From positions 40,493,665 through 40,557,664 of the forward strand of contig NC_065570.1 in NCBI RefSeq assembly GCF_937616625.2: DNA of 64,000 nucleotides, read 5' to 3'. Every line of letters starts with the position of its first letter. Positions within the stretch are counted from its first letter, which is position 1. The translations under genes and the position numbers were made by a program. This document shows, in pieces, positions 11,694-22,077 of the stretch. The notes under the pieces were generated by a model. It searched no databases. It was not told where the DNA came from and saw only the letters and a program-made list of their open reading frames with translations. This DNA comes from Mercurialis annua (lineage: Eukaryota; Streptophyta; Magnoliopsida; Malpighiales; Euphorbiaceae).

Positions 11694-14039
11694 TGTAACA
11701 CCCACATTTGAATATCATATAGTTATGCTCGTGCATTTTCATTCATTTTGACGATTAAGAGTAAGTGTCATTCATAAGCATTTACGTGAACATTTAAACA
11801 TATGATGGATGTATAATTAAATGGAATAATGGGGGTTTGATTAATGCAATAAATATTTAAAATGAAGAATAGTAAATACAACGACAAACAAATATATTAG
11901 AAATAAATTGTATTGAAAGCACGTCGGTAAAACTTAATTGGTGTGGTTACCATGAAAAGAAATAAACTAAAAGGGTAAAGTTGGAGTTTAATTATATTTC
12001 AAGGATTATATTTGATTTTTCTATTGGAAGATAATTGTATGAAACTAATTCTATTTTAGTTGAGTGAAAACTTATGTATAAGTTAAATATCACCACTTTA
12101 GCTATATTTTCTTCATTTATCTAAACATGAGAGAAGAAAGAGTAGGAAAGTGATGAAAACCTAAACCTAACTCTAGAAACAAGATCAATTATACTTTAAT
12201 TGAAGTTTGGAGCAAGAAACTAATATATTTGGTAAGTAATTTAAGTGTTTTGGTTGATTAGGTTAGAGTTCATCATCTTTTTGAAAGCAATCTACACATA
12301 TCCGAAACTTTTATCTCTGTTGTTTATATCATTAACCGGGTTATTGAACTCTAAATGGATTTATTCTTGATTCTATGGAAATTAAAGCCAATCAACTACA
12401 ATTGTTATTCTTTGTGTTTCATCATTGGAAATCGTTATGATAGCTTAATACTCCATACCATTTTGTTGCTCTGTCTACCTATACAGCCTGATAGGGTGTC
12501 CCCAAAATATGAATATCTCATTGTACTGAGATCTAATTTGGTTGGTTTTTTTTGTTATATTTTCTAGACTCATATAAATATAACTTCACTGAAGGGTTTT
12601 GTCAAATTATGTTTATATTGATGTGTGGATCAATTGCAAGATAGGGTATATGTTCTGCCTACTTTGTAGAACTATTGCTGCACCATTAGCTACTTGTTAA
12701 ATTACTAAAATGAGTAATACATGTCCAAACGATGTCATTTTTGATTCTGTGGATTCTTTAGGATGTTAACTAAAACATTTTAGTTTTGACAAAAGACTAA
12801 TTCTATCATTTGGATGGTGAATAAGTAAGTAACATTTAGATGTATAACCTTTCTAGACAGTTTAACCTAGTGGTGTTGTAATGTGCATAATCTAATTTAT
12901 ACTAATCCAATTGATGTGCATCCAATTGGAAATGAAATTAGACTCAAATGTACAGGACTCATATCAATATTTTGTATAAATGATGTTTGAGTTAGGAGTA
13001 GTACCTATTTGAAGTCATTACACATAATCTGCCTAGAAAAGGGGTTATGGTTACTAGTTTATTTCTTTATGTAAATTATCAAAATAGTTTTACTTTGTAA
13101 ATGAATTGAGATCGTATATGTGAATAGGTACTTATAGAATAGAAGGTACAACGACGGACAAGCCTGGAACTTCACGGGTTTGAGACTCAATGAATTGAGT
13201 AAGTGAATAGATGGTGTTATACTTGGTATATACGTTTGTTTGCAATTGCGATTAATTTGAGACGTATATGTGCTTGTGAATTATGGTTGAATTGTTTGCA
13301 CGAGTCATGTTTTGGTTTTGATAATCATGTCATGCTTATGTTTGGATATTCGATAAGAATTGAGATAGTCGTTGGTTGCCTAAAATAGCGATTCGGGCCA
13401 ACGACGTGAGATTAAGTTATTGGTTGCCTAAAGGGCGATTTGGGCCAATAACTATGTTGGTTGCCTATATGGCGATCTGGTCCAACATGTGAATTATGCG
13501 CATGACTGAATATTCTTTTTGTAAGCTTGACGTTGATTGGAAATGGGTGAATATGTTTGGTTTGAATTGAACATTGGATTGTTATGTTTGTTATGGTTAT
13601 TGCTAATGTTGAATGGATCAGCGGTTGAGTTATTTATTAGTTACTTGGAATGCTTATGAATGTGTATATTTAGTAGGCATATATCTATTTGCTTATTGAG
13701 TTGTAGGCTGACCCCTCTGTGTTATATTTTTTCAGGATACAAAGAGTTGCATTGAGTCGACATTTGCATCTGATAGAGATTTCGGGTGGGCCAATGGAGA
13801 GTTCATTGCACGTGCATATATTTTGAAGTGTTTATGTAAATAAGTTATATAAATGAAACGTTTGACTAAGAGTTTTTGTATAATGTTATGTATAAGTGAT
13901 TGATGTGAGATAGTTTAAATTTTACGGTTATGTGATAAGTTAAAACTTTTGTGTCGTAACATGAAATGTATGAAATGGATTATGTTGTGTTTGTTGTAAC
14001 TTTATGAGTAAATAATATTTTAATTAAGAGGGTGTGACA
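11694..14039 (+). repeat. 5' LTR of the Ty3 element (11694-21464)
   Basis: 2346 bp, with TGTAACACCC at the start and GTGTGACA at the end. It aligns with the 3' LTR at 19137-21464 across its length, with scattered substitutions and small indels (for example TATCATATAGTTATGCTCG near 11714 is absent from the other copy). It carries three tandem stem-loop units at 13371-13486. Confidence 0.93.
13371..13486 (+). repeat. Three tandem stem-loop units in the 5' LTR
   Basis: Units at 13371-13402, 13419-13449 and 13456-13486 share the layout (G/A)TTGG-TTGCCTA...GCGAT..GG-CCAA(C/T). The outer arms pair (GTTGG with CCAAC, ATTGG with CCAAT), and an inner TTGCC can pair with GGCGA. The second unit changes both ends together, G to A and C to T. 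Confidence 0.8.
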
Positions 14040-14044
14040 TTTAG

Positions 14045-14056
14045 TGGTATCAGAGC
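14045..14056 (+). other. Primer binding site, tRNA-Met type
   Basis: TGGTATCAGAGC starts five bases after the 5' LTR end. It is the standard complement of the plant initiator methionine tRNA 3' end used to prime minus-strand DNA synthesis. Confidence 0.93.
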
Positions 14057-14153
14057 GGGGATTAGATTCCCTAGGGCGTAGAGTTGTGATGCATATTGGC
14101 ATAACATGCATAACATGATATACATCTAATTGATGTAGTACATATTCTATAGG

Positions 14154-15215
14154 ATGGATGAGCATGGAGATGATTCCATTAGCCCAGAAATGTCTGTTCA
14201 GTCTGTGCATGGTCCTGGAAATGCTTCTTTTAATGAACAGGAACATTCTGAGGATAATGCTCCACCGCAAGATGAAAATCCTTTGCTACGATAGTTTATT
14301 GAAATATTGCAAAGAATAGCAGCACCTCCGCACCATAGAGCACAGGAACCAGAAATTAATAAAAACTATTACAGAGTTAGGAAACAAGGGGCAAAGACAT
14401 TTGGAGGTACTACAGATCCTGCAGAAGCTGAAGAATGGTTGAGAAATACAGAGAGAGTTTTAGATTGAATTGAATGCAGTGTCATTATTTGAGAAGGATA
14501 CTTTGGATTGGTGGGAAACAGTTCCAGGAAGCGGAAATAGGTCATTGACTTTAACCTGGGATGATTTCCTCAGAGAATTTGGTGAGAAATACATGCCACC
14601 AGTGTATCGTGATAAAAAGAAAATTGAATTCATGGAACAGAAGCAGAATGAGTTATCAGTGGCTGAATATGAACTTCAATTTGTCAGATCTTCAAAGTAT
14701 GCAACTGAAGAGATAACTATTGAGGAAAGGAAAAGAAGTAAATTTGAAAGGGGTTTGAACATTGATATTCGAAAGAAAATTGCTGTTAAGACTTCTACTG
14801 ATAGTGCATTGATTGAAGCGGCATTGAGGGCTGAAGAAATACTAGTTGAAAGGAGTGAGATAGAGTCTAAAAAGAAGAAAATGACTGGGACTTTTACTGC
14901 TCCTTCAAGACATGGTAGTTCCTTTTCTTTTAGAGGATTAAGTTCAAGTACTAGTGGCTATAGGGGGAAGGGAAGAGGTCAGTCAAGTAAGCCATCCTCA
15001 ATATTATTTGGCAGGGGTTGATATACATCTACTTGGTTTCATTGTAGACAACACCTAACAAGGTCAGTTAGTGTGGGATCTACTCCTATGTGTGCTAACT
15101 GTGGTAGAGTACATTCAGGGAGTGTTGGGGACGAAATCCTATTGTGTGTTATAATTGTCGTCAGCCTGGCCATATTATTAGAGATTATCCACTCAGGAAA
15201 GGTTATCTTGAGGAA
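14154..15215 (+). pseudogene. Ty3 gag (capsid and nucleocapsid), broken
   Basis: The reading starts at ATG 14154 and has in-frame stops at 14292 (TAG) and 14466 (TGA), then a frameshift. The longest open part is 14470-15021. It carries the gag core with LDWWETVPGS, LTWDDFLREFGEKYMP, EQKQNELSVAEYELQF and a KRSKFERGLNIDIRKK segment, then a basic, serine- and glycine-rich linker. A CCHC zinc knuckle (CYNCRQPGHIIRD, about 15142-15190) lies in a different frame from the capsid part, and a CANC remnant precedes it. In the family this protein forms the particle and packages RNA. Confidence 0.88.
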
Positions 15216-15224
15216 TCTTAAGCT

Positions 15225-15743
15225 ATGGGTCAGAGTAGTGTGGGTGAAAATATACACAAAGTGGGTGTAGGTCGGGAAAGAGGAACATGTAATAGAGGAG
15301 GAACATCTTCAGCTATACAGTCTGGATATACAGGCCAACCTCAGACCCAAGCCCGAGTATTTGCAGTGACGAGACAAGATGCACCTACTGCACCAGATGT
15401 GATTACTGGTACATTTTCTATCTGTAATTGTGATGGACATCTGTTAATTGATCCTGGATCTACATGTTCATTCATATCACATGAGTTTGTATTACGTGTG
15501 CATGGCATATTAGAACCATTGGGACATGATATATATGTTTCTATGCCTACTGGGGTTGTTATTATTATAAATACTATGATAAAATCTTGTCCTATAGTTG
15601 TGGATGGTATGAACTTACAAGCTGATTTGATTGTTATTCGCTTGAGAGAGTTTGATGTTATATTGGGTATGGATTGGTTGTCAAAACATCATGCAATTGT
15701 TGATTGTCAAACTAAAGAAGTAGTTATGAAAATTCAAGGGTAA
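15225..15743 (+). pseudogene. Ty3 aspartic protease region
   Basis: An open 172-residue stretch. The active-site motif LIDPGSTCSFIS lies at about residues 77-88, and the second conserved motif, DVILGMDWL, at about residues 144-152, as in plant Ty3 proteases. The D-P-G-S-T form is usual for this Ty3 group, so it is not a mutation. In the family the enzyme cuts the gag-pol polyprotein. It is cut off from gag by shifts upstream and from the reverse transcriptase by a stop after 15740. Confidence 0.88.
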
Positions 15744-15784
15744 ATGAAAACGATGATTGTTGGGGAAAGGAAAACAATGCCTAA

Positions 15785-17260
15785 TTGTTTAATCTCTGCT
15801 ATTACTCGTTTTATTTGATTAAAGATGGATGTCAAGCATATTTGGCTAGTGTAATAGATATGACTAAAGTTAGTCCGGGGGTTTCAGAAATTCCAGTAGT
15901 GAGAGACTTTCCAGATGTGTTTCTTGATGATTTGCCTGGATTGCCACAACATAAGGAGGTTGATTTTGAAATTGCAACAATACCTGGATCAGCTCCAATT
16001 TCTATTGCACCATATAGAATGGCACCACTGGAATTGAAAGAACTCAAGAAACAGATAGAAGAACTACTTGATAAGGGGTTCATCAGGCCTAGTATTTCTC
16101 CCTAGGGCGCACCTGTGTTATTTGTAAAGAACAAAGATGGTAGTTTGCAATTATGCATTGATTATAAACAATTGAATAGGGTTACTGTGAATAATAAATA
16201 TTCATTGTTAAGAATTGATGATTTACTGGATCAATTAAGAGGTGCCATTGTATTTTCTAAAATTGATTTGCGATCAGGATATTGGCAACTCCGAGTTGAG
16301 GAAAAGTCTATTCCTAAAACTGCATTTAGAACTAGGTATGGTCATTATGAGTTTATTGTGATGCAGTTTGGATTGACGAATGCTCCAGCTGCTTTTATGT
16401 CATTAATGAACAAAACGTTTCAGCAGTATCTAGATCAGTTTGTGATTGTGTTTATTGATGATATTCTTATATATTCTCATAGCCATGAAGAACATGAACA
16501 ACATTTGAGAATTGTCTTACAAGTTTTGAAAGACAAGCAACTTTATGCCAAGTTTAGTAAATGTGAATTCTGGTAGGTAGAAATAGTCTTTTTGGGGCAT
16601 ATAATTTCTAAACATGGTGTACAACCAGATCCATCAAAAATTAAAGCTATTCTTGAATGGGAGTCACCAAAGAATGTTACAGAAGTTCGAAGTTTTCTGG
16701 TTTTAGAAGGGTATTACAGAAGATTTGTGAAAGACTTTTCTGTTATTGCAAAACCGTTGAGAAATTTGCTGAAAAAGAATGCAACTTTCAAGTGGATTAA
16801 CACATGTGAGAAAAGCTTTGAGGAATTAAAGAAAAGGCTTACTTCAGCACCAATACTTTCTTTACCATCTGAAAATGGAGGTTATGTGGTTTACACTGAT
16901 GCATCAAAGAAAGGCTTTGTATGTGTATTAATGCAACATGGGAAGGTTATTGCTTATGCTTCCAGACAACTACGACCTCATGAAGTAAATTATCCAACAC
17001 ATGATCTAGAACTAAAACCCATTGTGCATGCATTGAAGACATGGAGGCATTACTTATATGGTGAGACGTTTCAAGTTTTCACAGATCACAAAAGCTTGAA
17101 ATATATTCCTACATAGAAAGAGTTGAATTTAAGGCAAATAAGATGGATTGAGTTACTGAAAGATTATGATTGTACTATTGATTATCATCCTGGAAAAATA
17201 AATGTTGTTGCTGATGCTTTGAGTCGAAAGGTTGTGGATCGTATGGCAGGTATGCTCTGT
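15785..17260 (+). pseudogene. Ty3 reverse transcriptase and RNase H, three nonsense codons
   Basis: One frame runs through VVRDFPDVFLDDLPGLP (reverse transcriptase start), [27 protein letters not shown], a [11 protein letters not shown] block and the catalytic FIDDILIYS (about 16448-16474, both Asp present). RNase H follows with [12 protein letters not shown] (about 16882), [19 protein letters not shown] and FTDHKSLKY. Stops in that same frame lie at 16103 (TAG), 16574 (TAG) and 17114 (TAG). The first and third are at sites where the family usually has Trp (TGG) and Gln (CAG), which fits G-to-A or C-to-T decay. The domain would copy the element RNA into DNA; it cannot be made whole here. Confidence 0.93.
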
Positions 17261-19095
17261 TATGATATTGAATATTTAGTTGCACTTCGAGGAATGAATA
17301 CTTGGTTGGACACACATGATGATATCTTATTAGCCACCTTGCAAGTGAAGCCTTCTATTGAAGATAAAATTAAAGAAGCTCAATTTGAAGATCCTTATTT
17401 ACAGAAGATGAGAAGAAAGGTTGAACAAGGAAAACATGATCAATTTATTCTGAGAGATGATGGTCTTTTGTTAAATGGCAGTCGTGTTTGTGTTCCAAAT
17501 GTGGAAAACTTGAGGGAGGAAATATTAGAAGAAGCTCATAATGCACCCTATAATATGCATCCTGGAAGTACTAAAATGTATAGGAATATGAAGCCTTTTT
17601 ATTAGTGGCCAACAATGAAGAAAGATGTGTCAGAATTTGTGGCTAAATACTTAATATGTGAACAAGTGAAAGCAGAACATCAGGCACCTGCAGGTAAACT
17701 TCATTCTTTAGCTATAGCAGAGTGGAAATGGGAGAAAATATAAGGGTTAATTGCAAATTAATACACGAACTTTAGCCTAATTTGCAATTACAACACGAAC
17801 TTTGAAACTTGGCAACTTAATACACCAACTTTCATTTTTTTGGCAAATTAGTACACCGACCAATCATACAACAACACTTGGCTGCATATGACAAGGTCCA
17901 CGTTAGTGTTTTTCCAGTTTGGTGTATCAATTCGCCAAAAAATAAAAATCGGTGTACCAATTTGCCAAGTTTTAAAGTTCGTGTTGTAATTGCAAATTAG
18001 GGTAAAGTTTGTGTATTAATTTGCAATTAACCCAAAATATAACTATGGATATTGTTGTTGGGTTGCCACGTACATTCAGAAAGCATGATTCTATTTGGGT
18101 TATTGTTGATAGACTCACTAAATCTTCTAATTTCTTACCTGTTCAATAAACTGATTCCCTAGATAAATTGGCTACATTATATGTTTGTGAGATTGTTTGA
18201 TTGCATGGTGTGCCTATTTCAATTGTGTCTGATAGAGATCCACGGTTTACTTCACACTTTTGGGGTAGTTTACAAAATGCCATGGATACTAAGTTGCATT
18301 TCAGTACAGCATTTCATCCGCAGACAGATGGGCAATCAGAAAGAACTATTCAGACTTTGTAGAACATGATGAGAGTTTGAGCAATAGAGTTTAAAGGGAA
18401 CTGCGATGATCATTTACCTTTGATGGAATTTGCCTACAATAATAGTTTTCATTATAGTATAGGTATGGCTCCATATGAAGCACTGTATGGAAGAAAGTGT
18501 CGAACTCCAGTGTGTTGGGATATTTAAGGAATGAGACAGCTTGAAGGTCCTGAAATAGTTCAAGAAACTGTAGGTAAGATACGAACAGTCCAACAGTGTT
18601 TGAAAGCATCACAAGATCGGAAAAAGAGCTACACTGATAGACATTATAGGGAAATGGAATATGAAGTGGGTGAGAAAGTATTCTTGAAAGTATCTCCATG
18701 GAAAGGAATTTTGAGATTTGGGAAGCAGAGAAAGCTCAGTCGAAGATATATTGGACCATATGAAATCATTAAGAGAATTGGACCATTGGCTTATCGACTA
18801 GCATTACCGGGAGAGTTATCACAAATTCATGACGTGTTTCATATTTCCATGTTAAGAAGATATAGATCTGATCCTAGTCATGTTATACAAGAACCGGAGG
18901 TGGAAATCACAGAGAAATTGGTATACATAGAGGGAACCTATAGAAATACTAGGAGGAGAGGTAAAGAAATTAAGAAATAAGGAGATACCGATGGTTAAAG
19001 TAAGATGGAGTCGTCATTCTCCAAAGGAATTTACATGGGAGGTGGAAGAACACATGAGAATGAAATATCCTTATCTTTTTCATGATGGTGGTAAG
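17261..19095 (+). pseudogene. Ty3 integrase with chromodomain-like end, split by a MITE
   Basis: The zinc-finger part lies at about 17520-17690. Its histidines are present, but the first cysteine of the HHCC pattern is Tyr (TAC at 17648). A TAG at 17603 falls within it. The catalytic core follows the MITE, with DIVVGLP near 18046, the second Asp in [10 protein letters not shown] near 18223, and the Glu in [11 protein letters not shown] near 18315. Stops sit at 18147, 18198, 18360, 18378 and 18525. The C-terminal part (18531-18980) is open, and WEVEEHMRMKYPYLF (about 19036-19080) resembles the end of the chromodomain of Tekay-like elements. In the family this enzyme inserts the DNA copy into chromatin. 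Confidence 0.9.
17744..18033. mobile_element. Mutator-type MITE, 290 bp, with 9-bp target duplication
   Basis: The insert begins GGGTTAATTGCAAATTAATA and ends with the inverse, TTTGCAATTAACCC. The inverted arms extend about 100 bp with few mismatches (AACTTT, CAATTACAACACGAACTTT and AACTTGGCAA occur on both arms). A perfect 9-bp duplication, AAAATATAA, flanks it at 17735-17743 and 18034-18042. The length, long arms and 9-bp duplication fit a non-autonomous Mutator-like element. It has no coding capacity. The integrase reading frame continues in register on its two sides if one duplication copy is discounted, so it entered an already formed Ty3 copy. Confidence 0.93.
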
Positions 19096-19122
19096 TTCTT
19101 CAATTTCGAGACAAAATTTTCT

Positions 19123-19136
19123 AAGGTAGGGAGAGT
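19123..19136 (+). other. Polypurine tract of the Ty3 element
   Basis: A purine-rich run, AAGGTAGGGAGAG, directly precedes the TGTAACACCC start of the 3' LTR. That is the expected place for priming plus-strand synthesis. Confidence 0.75.
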
Positions 19137-21464
19137 TGTAACACCCACATTTGAATGCATTTTCATTCATTTTGACGATTAAGAGTAAGTGTCATTCATA
19201 AGCATTTACGTGAACATTTAAACATATGATGGATATATAATTAAATGGAATAATTGGGGTTTGATTAATGCAATAACTATTTAAAATGAATAATACTAGA
19301 TATAACGACAAACAAATATATTAGAATTAAATTGTATTGAAAGCACCTCGGTAAAACTTAATTGGTTCGGTTACCATGAAAAGAAATAAACTAAAAGGGT
19401 TAAGTTGGAGTTTAATTATATTTCAAGGATTATATTAGAAGTTTGTATTGGAAGATAATTATATGAAACTAATCCTATTTTAGTTGAGTGAAACCTTATG
19501 TATAAGTTAAATATCACCTCTTTAGCTATATTTTCTTCATTTATCTAAACATGAGAGAAGAAAGAGTAAGAAAGTGATGAAAACCTAAATCTAAATCCAG
19601 AAACAATATCAATTACACTTTAATTGAAGTTTGGAATAATGACACTTTACCGAATATATTTGGTAAGTAATTTAATTGTTTTGGTTAGAGTTTATCATCT
19701 TTTTGAAAGCAATCTGCACATATCTGAAAATGTTATCTCTGTTGTTTATATCATAAACCGAGTTATTGAACTCCACATGGATTGATTATTGATTCTATGG
19801 AAATTAAATCCAGTCTACTACAATTGTTATTCTTTGTGTTTCATCATTGGAAATCGTTATGATAGCCTAATATGCCATACCATTTTGTTGCTTTGTCTAC
19901 CTATACAGCCTGATAGGGTGTCACCAAAACATGAATATCTCATTGTATTGAGATCTAATTTGGTTGGTTCATTTTGGTATGTTTTCTAGACTCATATACA
20001 TATAAATTCACCGAATATCTTTTTCAAATTGTGTTTATATTGATGTGTGGATCAATTTCAAGATAGGGTATATGTTCTGCCTACTTTGTAGAACTATGGC
20101 TGCACCATTAGCTACTTGTGAAATTGATAAAATGCATTATGCATGTCCAAACGAAGCCATTTTTGATTATGTGGATTCTTTAGGATGTTAACTAAAACAT
20201 TTTAGTTTTTACAAAAGACTAATTCTGTCATTTGGATGGTAAATAAGGAAGTAACATTTAGATGTATAACCTGTCTAGACAGTTTAACCTAGTGGTATTG
20301 TAATGTGCATAATCTGATTTATACTAATCCAATTGATGTGCTTCCAATTGGAAATGAAATTAGACTCAAATGTACAGGACTCATATCAATATTTCGTATA
20401 AATGATATTTGAGTTAGGAGTAGTACCTATTTGAAGTCATTACACATAATCTGCCTAGAAAATGGGTTATGGTTACTAGTTTATTTCTTTATGTAAATTA
20501 TCAAAATAGTTTTACTTTGTGAATGAATTGAGATCGTATATGTGAATAAGTACTTATAGACTAGAAGGTAATACAATGGACAAGCCTGGAACTTCACGGG
20601 TTTGAGACTTGGTGAATTGAGTAAGTGAATAGATAGTGTTATACTTGGTATATACGTTTGTTTGCAATTGCAAGTGTGTATTAATTTGAGACGTAAATGT
20701 GCTTGTGAATTATGGTTGAATTGTTTGCGCGAGTCATGTTTTGGTTTTGAGAATCATGTCATGCTTATGTTTGGATATTCAATGAGAATTGAGATAGTCG
20801 TTGGTTGCCTAAAATAGCGATTCGGGCCAACAACGTGAGATTAAGTTATTGGTTGCCTAAAGGGCGATTTGGGCCAATAACTATGTTGGTTGCCTATATG
20901 GCGATTTGGTCCAACATGTGAATTATGCGCATGATTGAATATCCTTTTGTAAGCTTGACGTTTATGGAAATGTGTGAATATGTTTTGTTTCAATTGAACA
21001 TTGGATTGGTATGTTTGTTATGGTTATTACTGATGTTGAATGGATCAGCGGTTGAGTTATATTTTAGTTACTTGGAATTCTTAAGAATGTGTATATTTAG
21101 TAGGCATATATCTATTTGCTTATTGAGTTGCAGGCTCACCCCTCTGCGTTATTTTTTTTTTAGGATACAAAGAGTTGCATTTAGTCGACATTTGCATCTA
21201 ATAGAGGTTTCAGGTGGGCCAATGGAGAGTTCATTGCACGTGGATATATTTTGAAGTGTTTATGTAAATAAGTTAGATAAATGAAACGTTTGTACTAAGA
21301 GTTTTCGTATAATATTATGTATAAGTGTTTGATGTGAGATAGTTTGAATGTTACGGTTATGTGATAAGTTAAAACTTTTGTGTCGTAATGAAATGTATGA
21401 AATGGATTATTGTGTTTGTTATAACTTTATGAATAAATAATATTTTAATTAAGAGGGTGTGACA
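19137..21464 (+). repeat. 3' LTR of the Ty3 element (11694-21464)
   Basis: 2328 bp, starting TGTAACACCC and ending GTGTGACA, co-linear with 11694-14039. It has its own set of the three stem-loop units at 20800-20915. Differences from the 5' LTR are frequent enough to suggest an old insertion, in line with the many nonsense codons inside. Confidence 0.93.
20800..20915 (+). repeat. Three tandem stem-loop units in the 3' LTR
   Basis: Units at 20800-20831, 20848-20878 and 20885-20915 match those of the 5' LTR. The second unit again has the A...T closing pair, where the other two have G...C. Confidence 0.8.
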
Positions 21465-21469
21465 TCAGG

Positions 21470-22077
21470 CATAACTGGCTACTATGTGGATCAGACACAA
21501 CATGTGGCTGAACTCAACTAGGCCCAAACATGCTGAAATACATGTGGCCATAATGCCAGTAGCCGTTATAACAGTTATAGAAAAACACATTTTCATATAT
21601 CACACGACACCTTATGAACACATATAAATAAAAAACATTGCAATCACACATATAGTTCAGAGAAAATCTAACTATTTTCTTGAATAAACGATTCTTCTGG
21701 AATCTTTGCTCTATTTTGTATTTGAACAGAATCGACTTCTTTGAATACTAGTCAATTGATATGACCATTCCGCACTACACTAACAGCGTGCCTCGAACAC
21801 AAGAACATCTCTCATGTCCCCCTATTAGCAACGTGTCTCAAACACAACAACATTTCACATGTTCCTAATCAAAACATCAATACAAACTACACAAGTGTAC
21901 TGGTTGCTACTTATAGTTGAATGTACTCAACAACTGAAAACTGATCAAGACATGATATCCTATATTGCTGCAATAGTCTACTTAGAATTATTACAACTCC
22001 TAACACAACTTACTTAACAGTATCAGCAACAATTCTTTAGACATTCGAGTCCTAGAACGTTGCTCTAATACAACCTT
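21470..22077 (-). other. 5' leader of the old minus-strand Ty3 element, with decayed primer site
   Basis: This stretch lies between the nested Ty3 element and the LTR at 22078-24958. On the - strand, TTGTATTAGAGC at 22073-22062 follows the LTR end by four bases. It differs from the tRNA-Met primer site TGGTATCAGAGC at two positions. No coding sequence is seen; the gag remnant of the same element is at 11051-11690, beyond the insertion. Confidence 0.6.

Larger units (their letters stand above)
11694..21464 (+). mobile_element. Full-length Ty3 retrotransposon, chromovirus-like, decayed
   Basis: Two LTRs of about 2.3 kb in direct orientation start TGTAACACCC and end GTGTGACA. A tRNA-Met type primer site follows the 5' LTR, and a purine-rich tract precedes the 3' LTR. 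The flanks TCAAG (11689-11693) and TCAGG (21465-21469) are a 5-bp target duplication with one mismatch. The interior carries, in order, gag, protease, reverse transcriptase, RNase H, integrase and a short chromodomain-like end, all on the + strand. That order and the terminal domain suggest the Tekay/Del group. At least ten in-frame stops and several shifts make it non-functional. It inserted into an older minus-strand Ty3 element. Confidence 0.92.
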
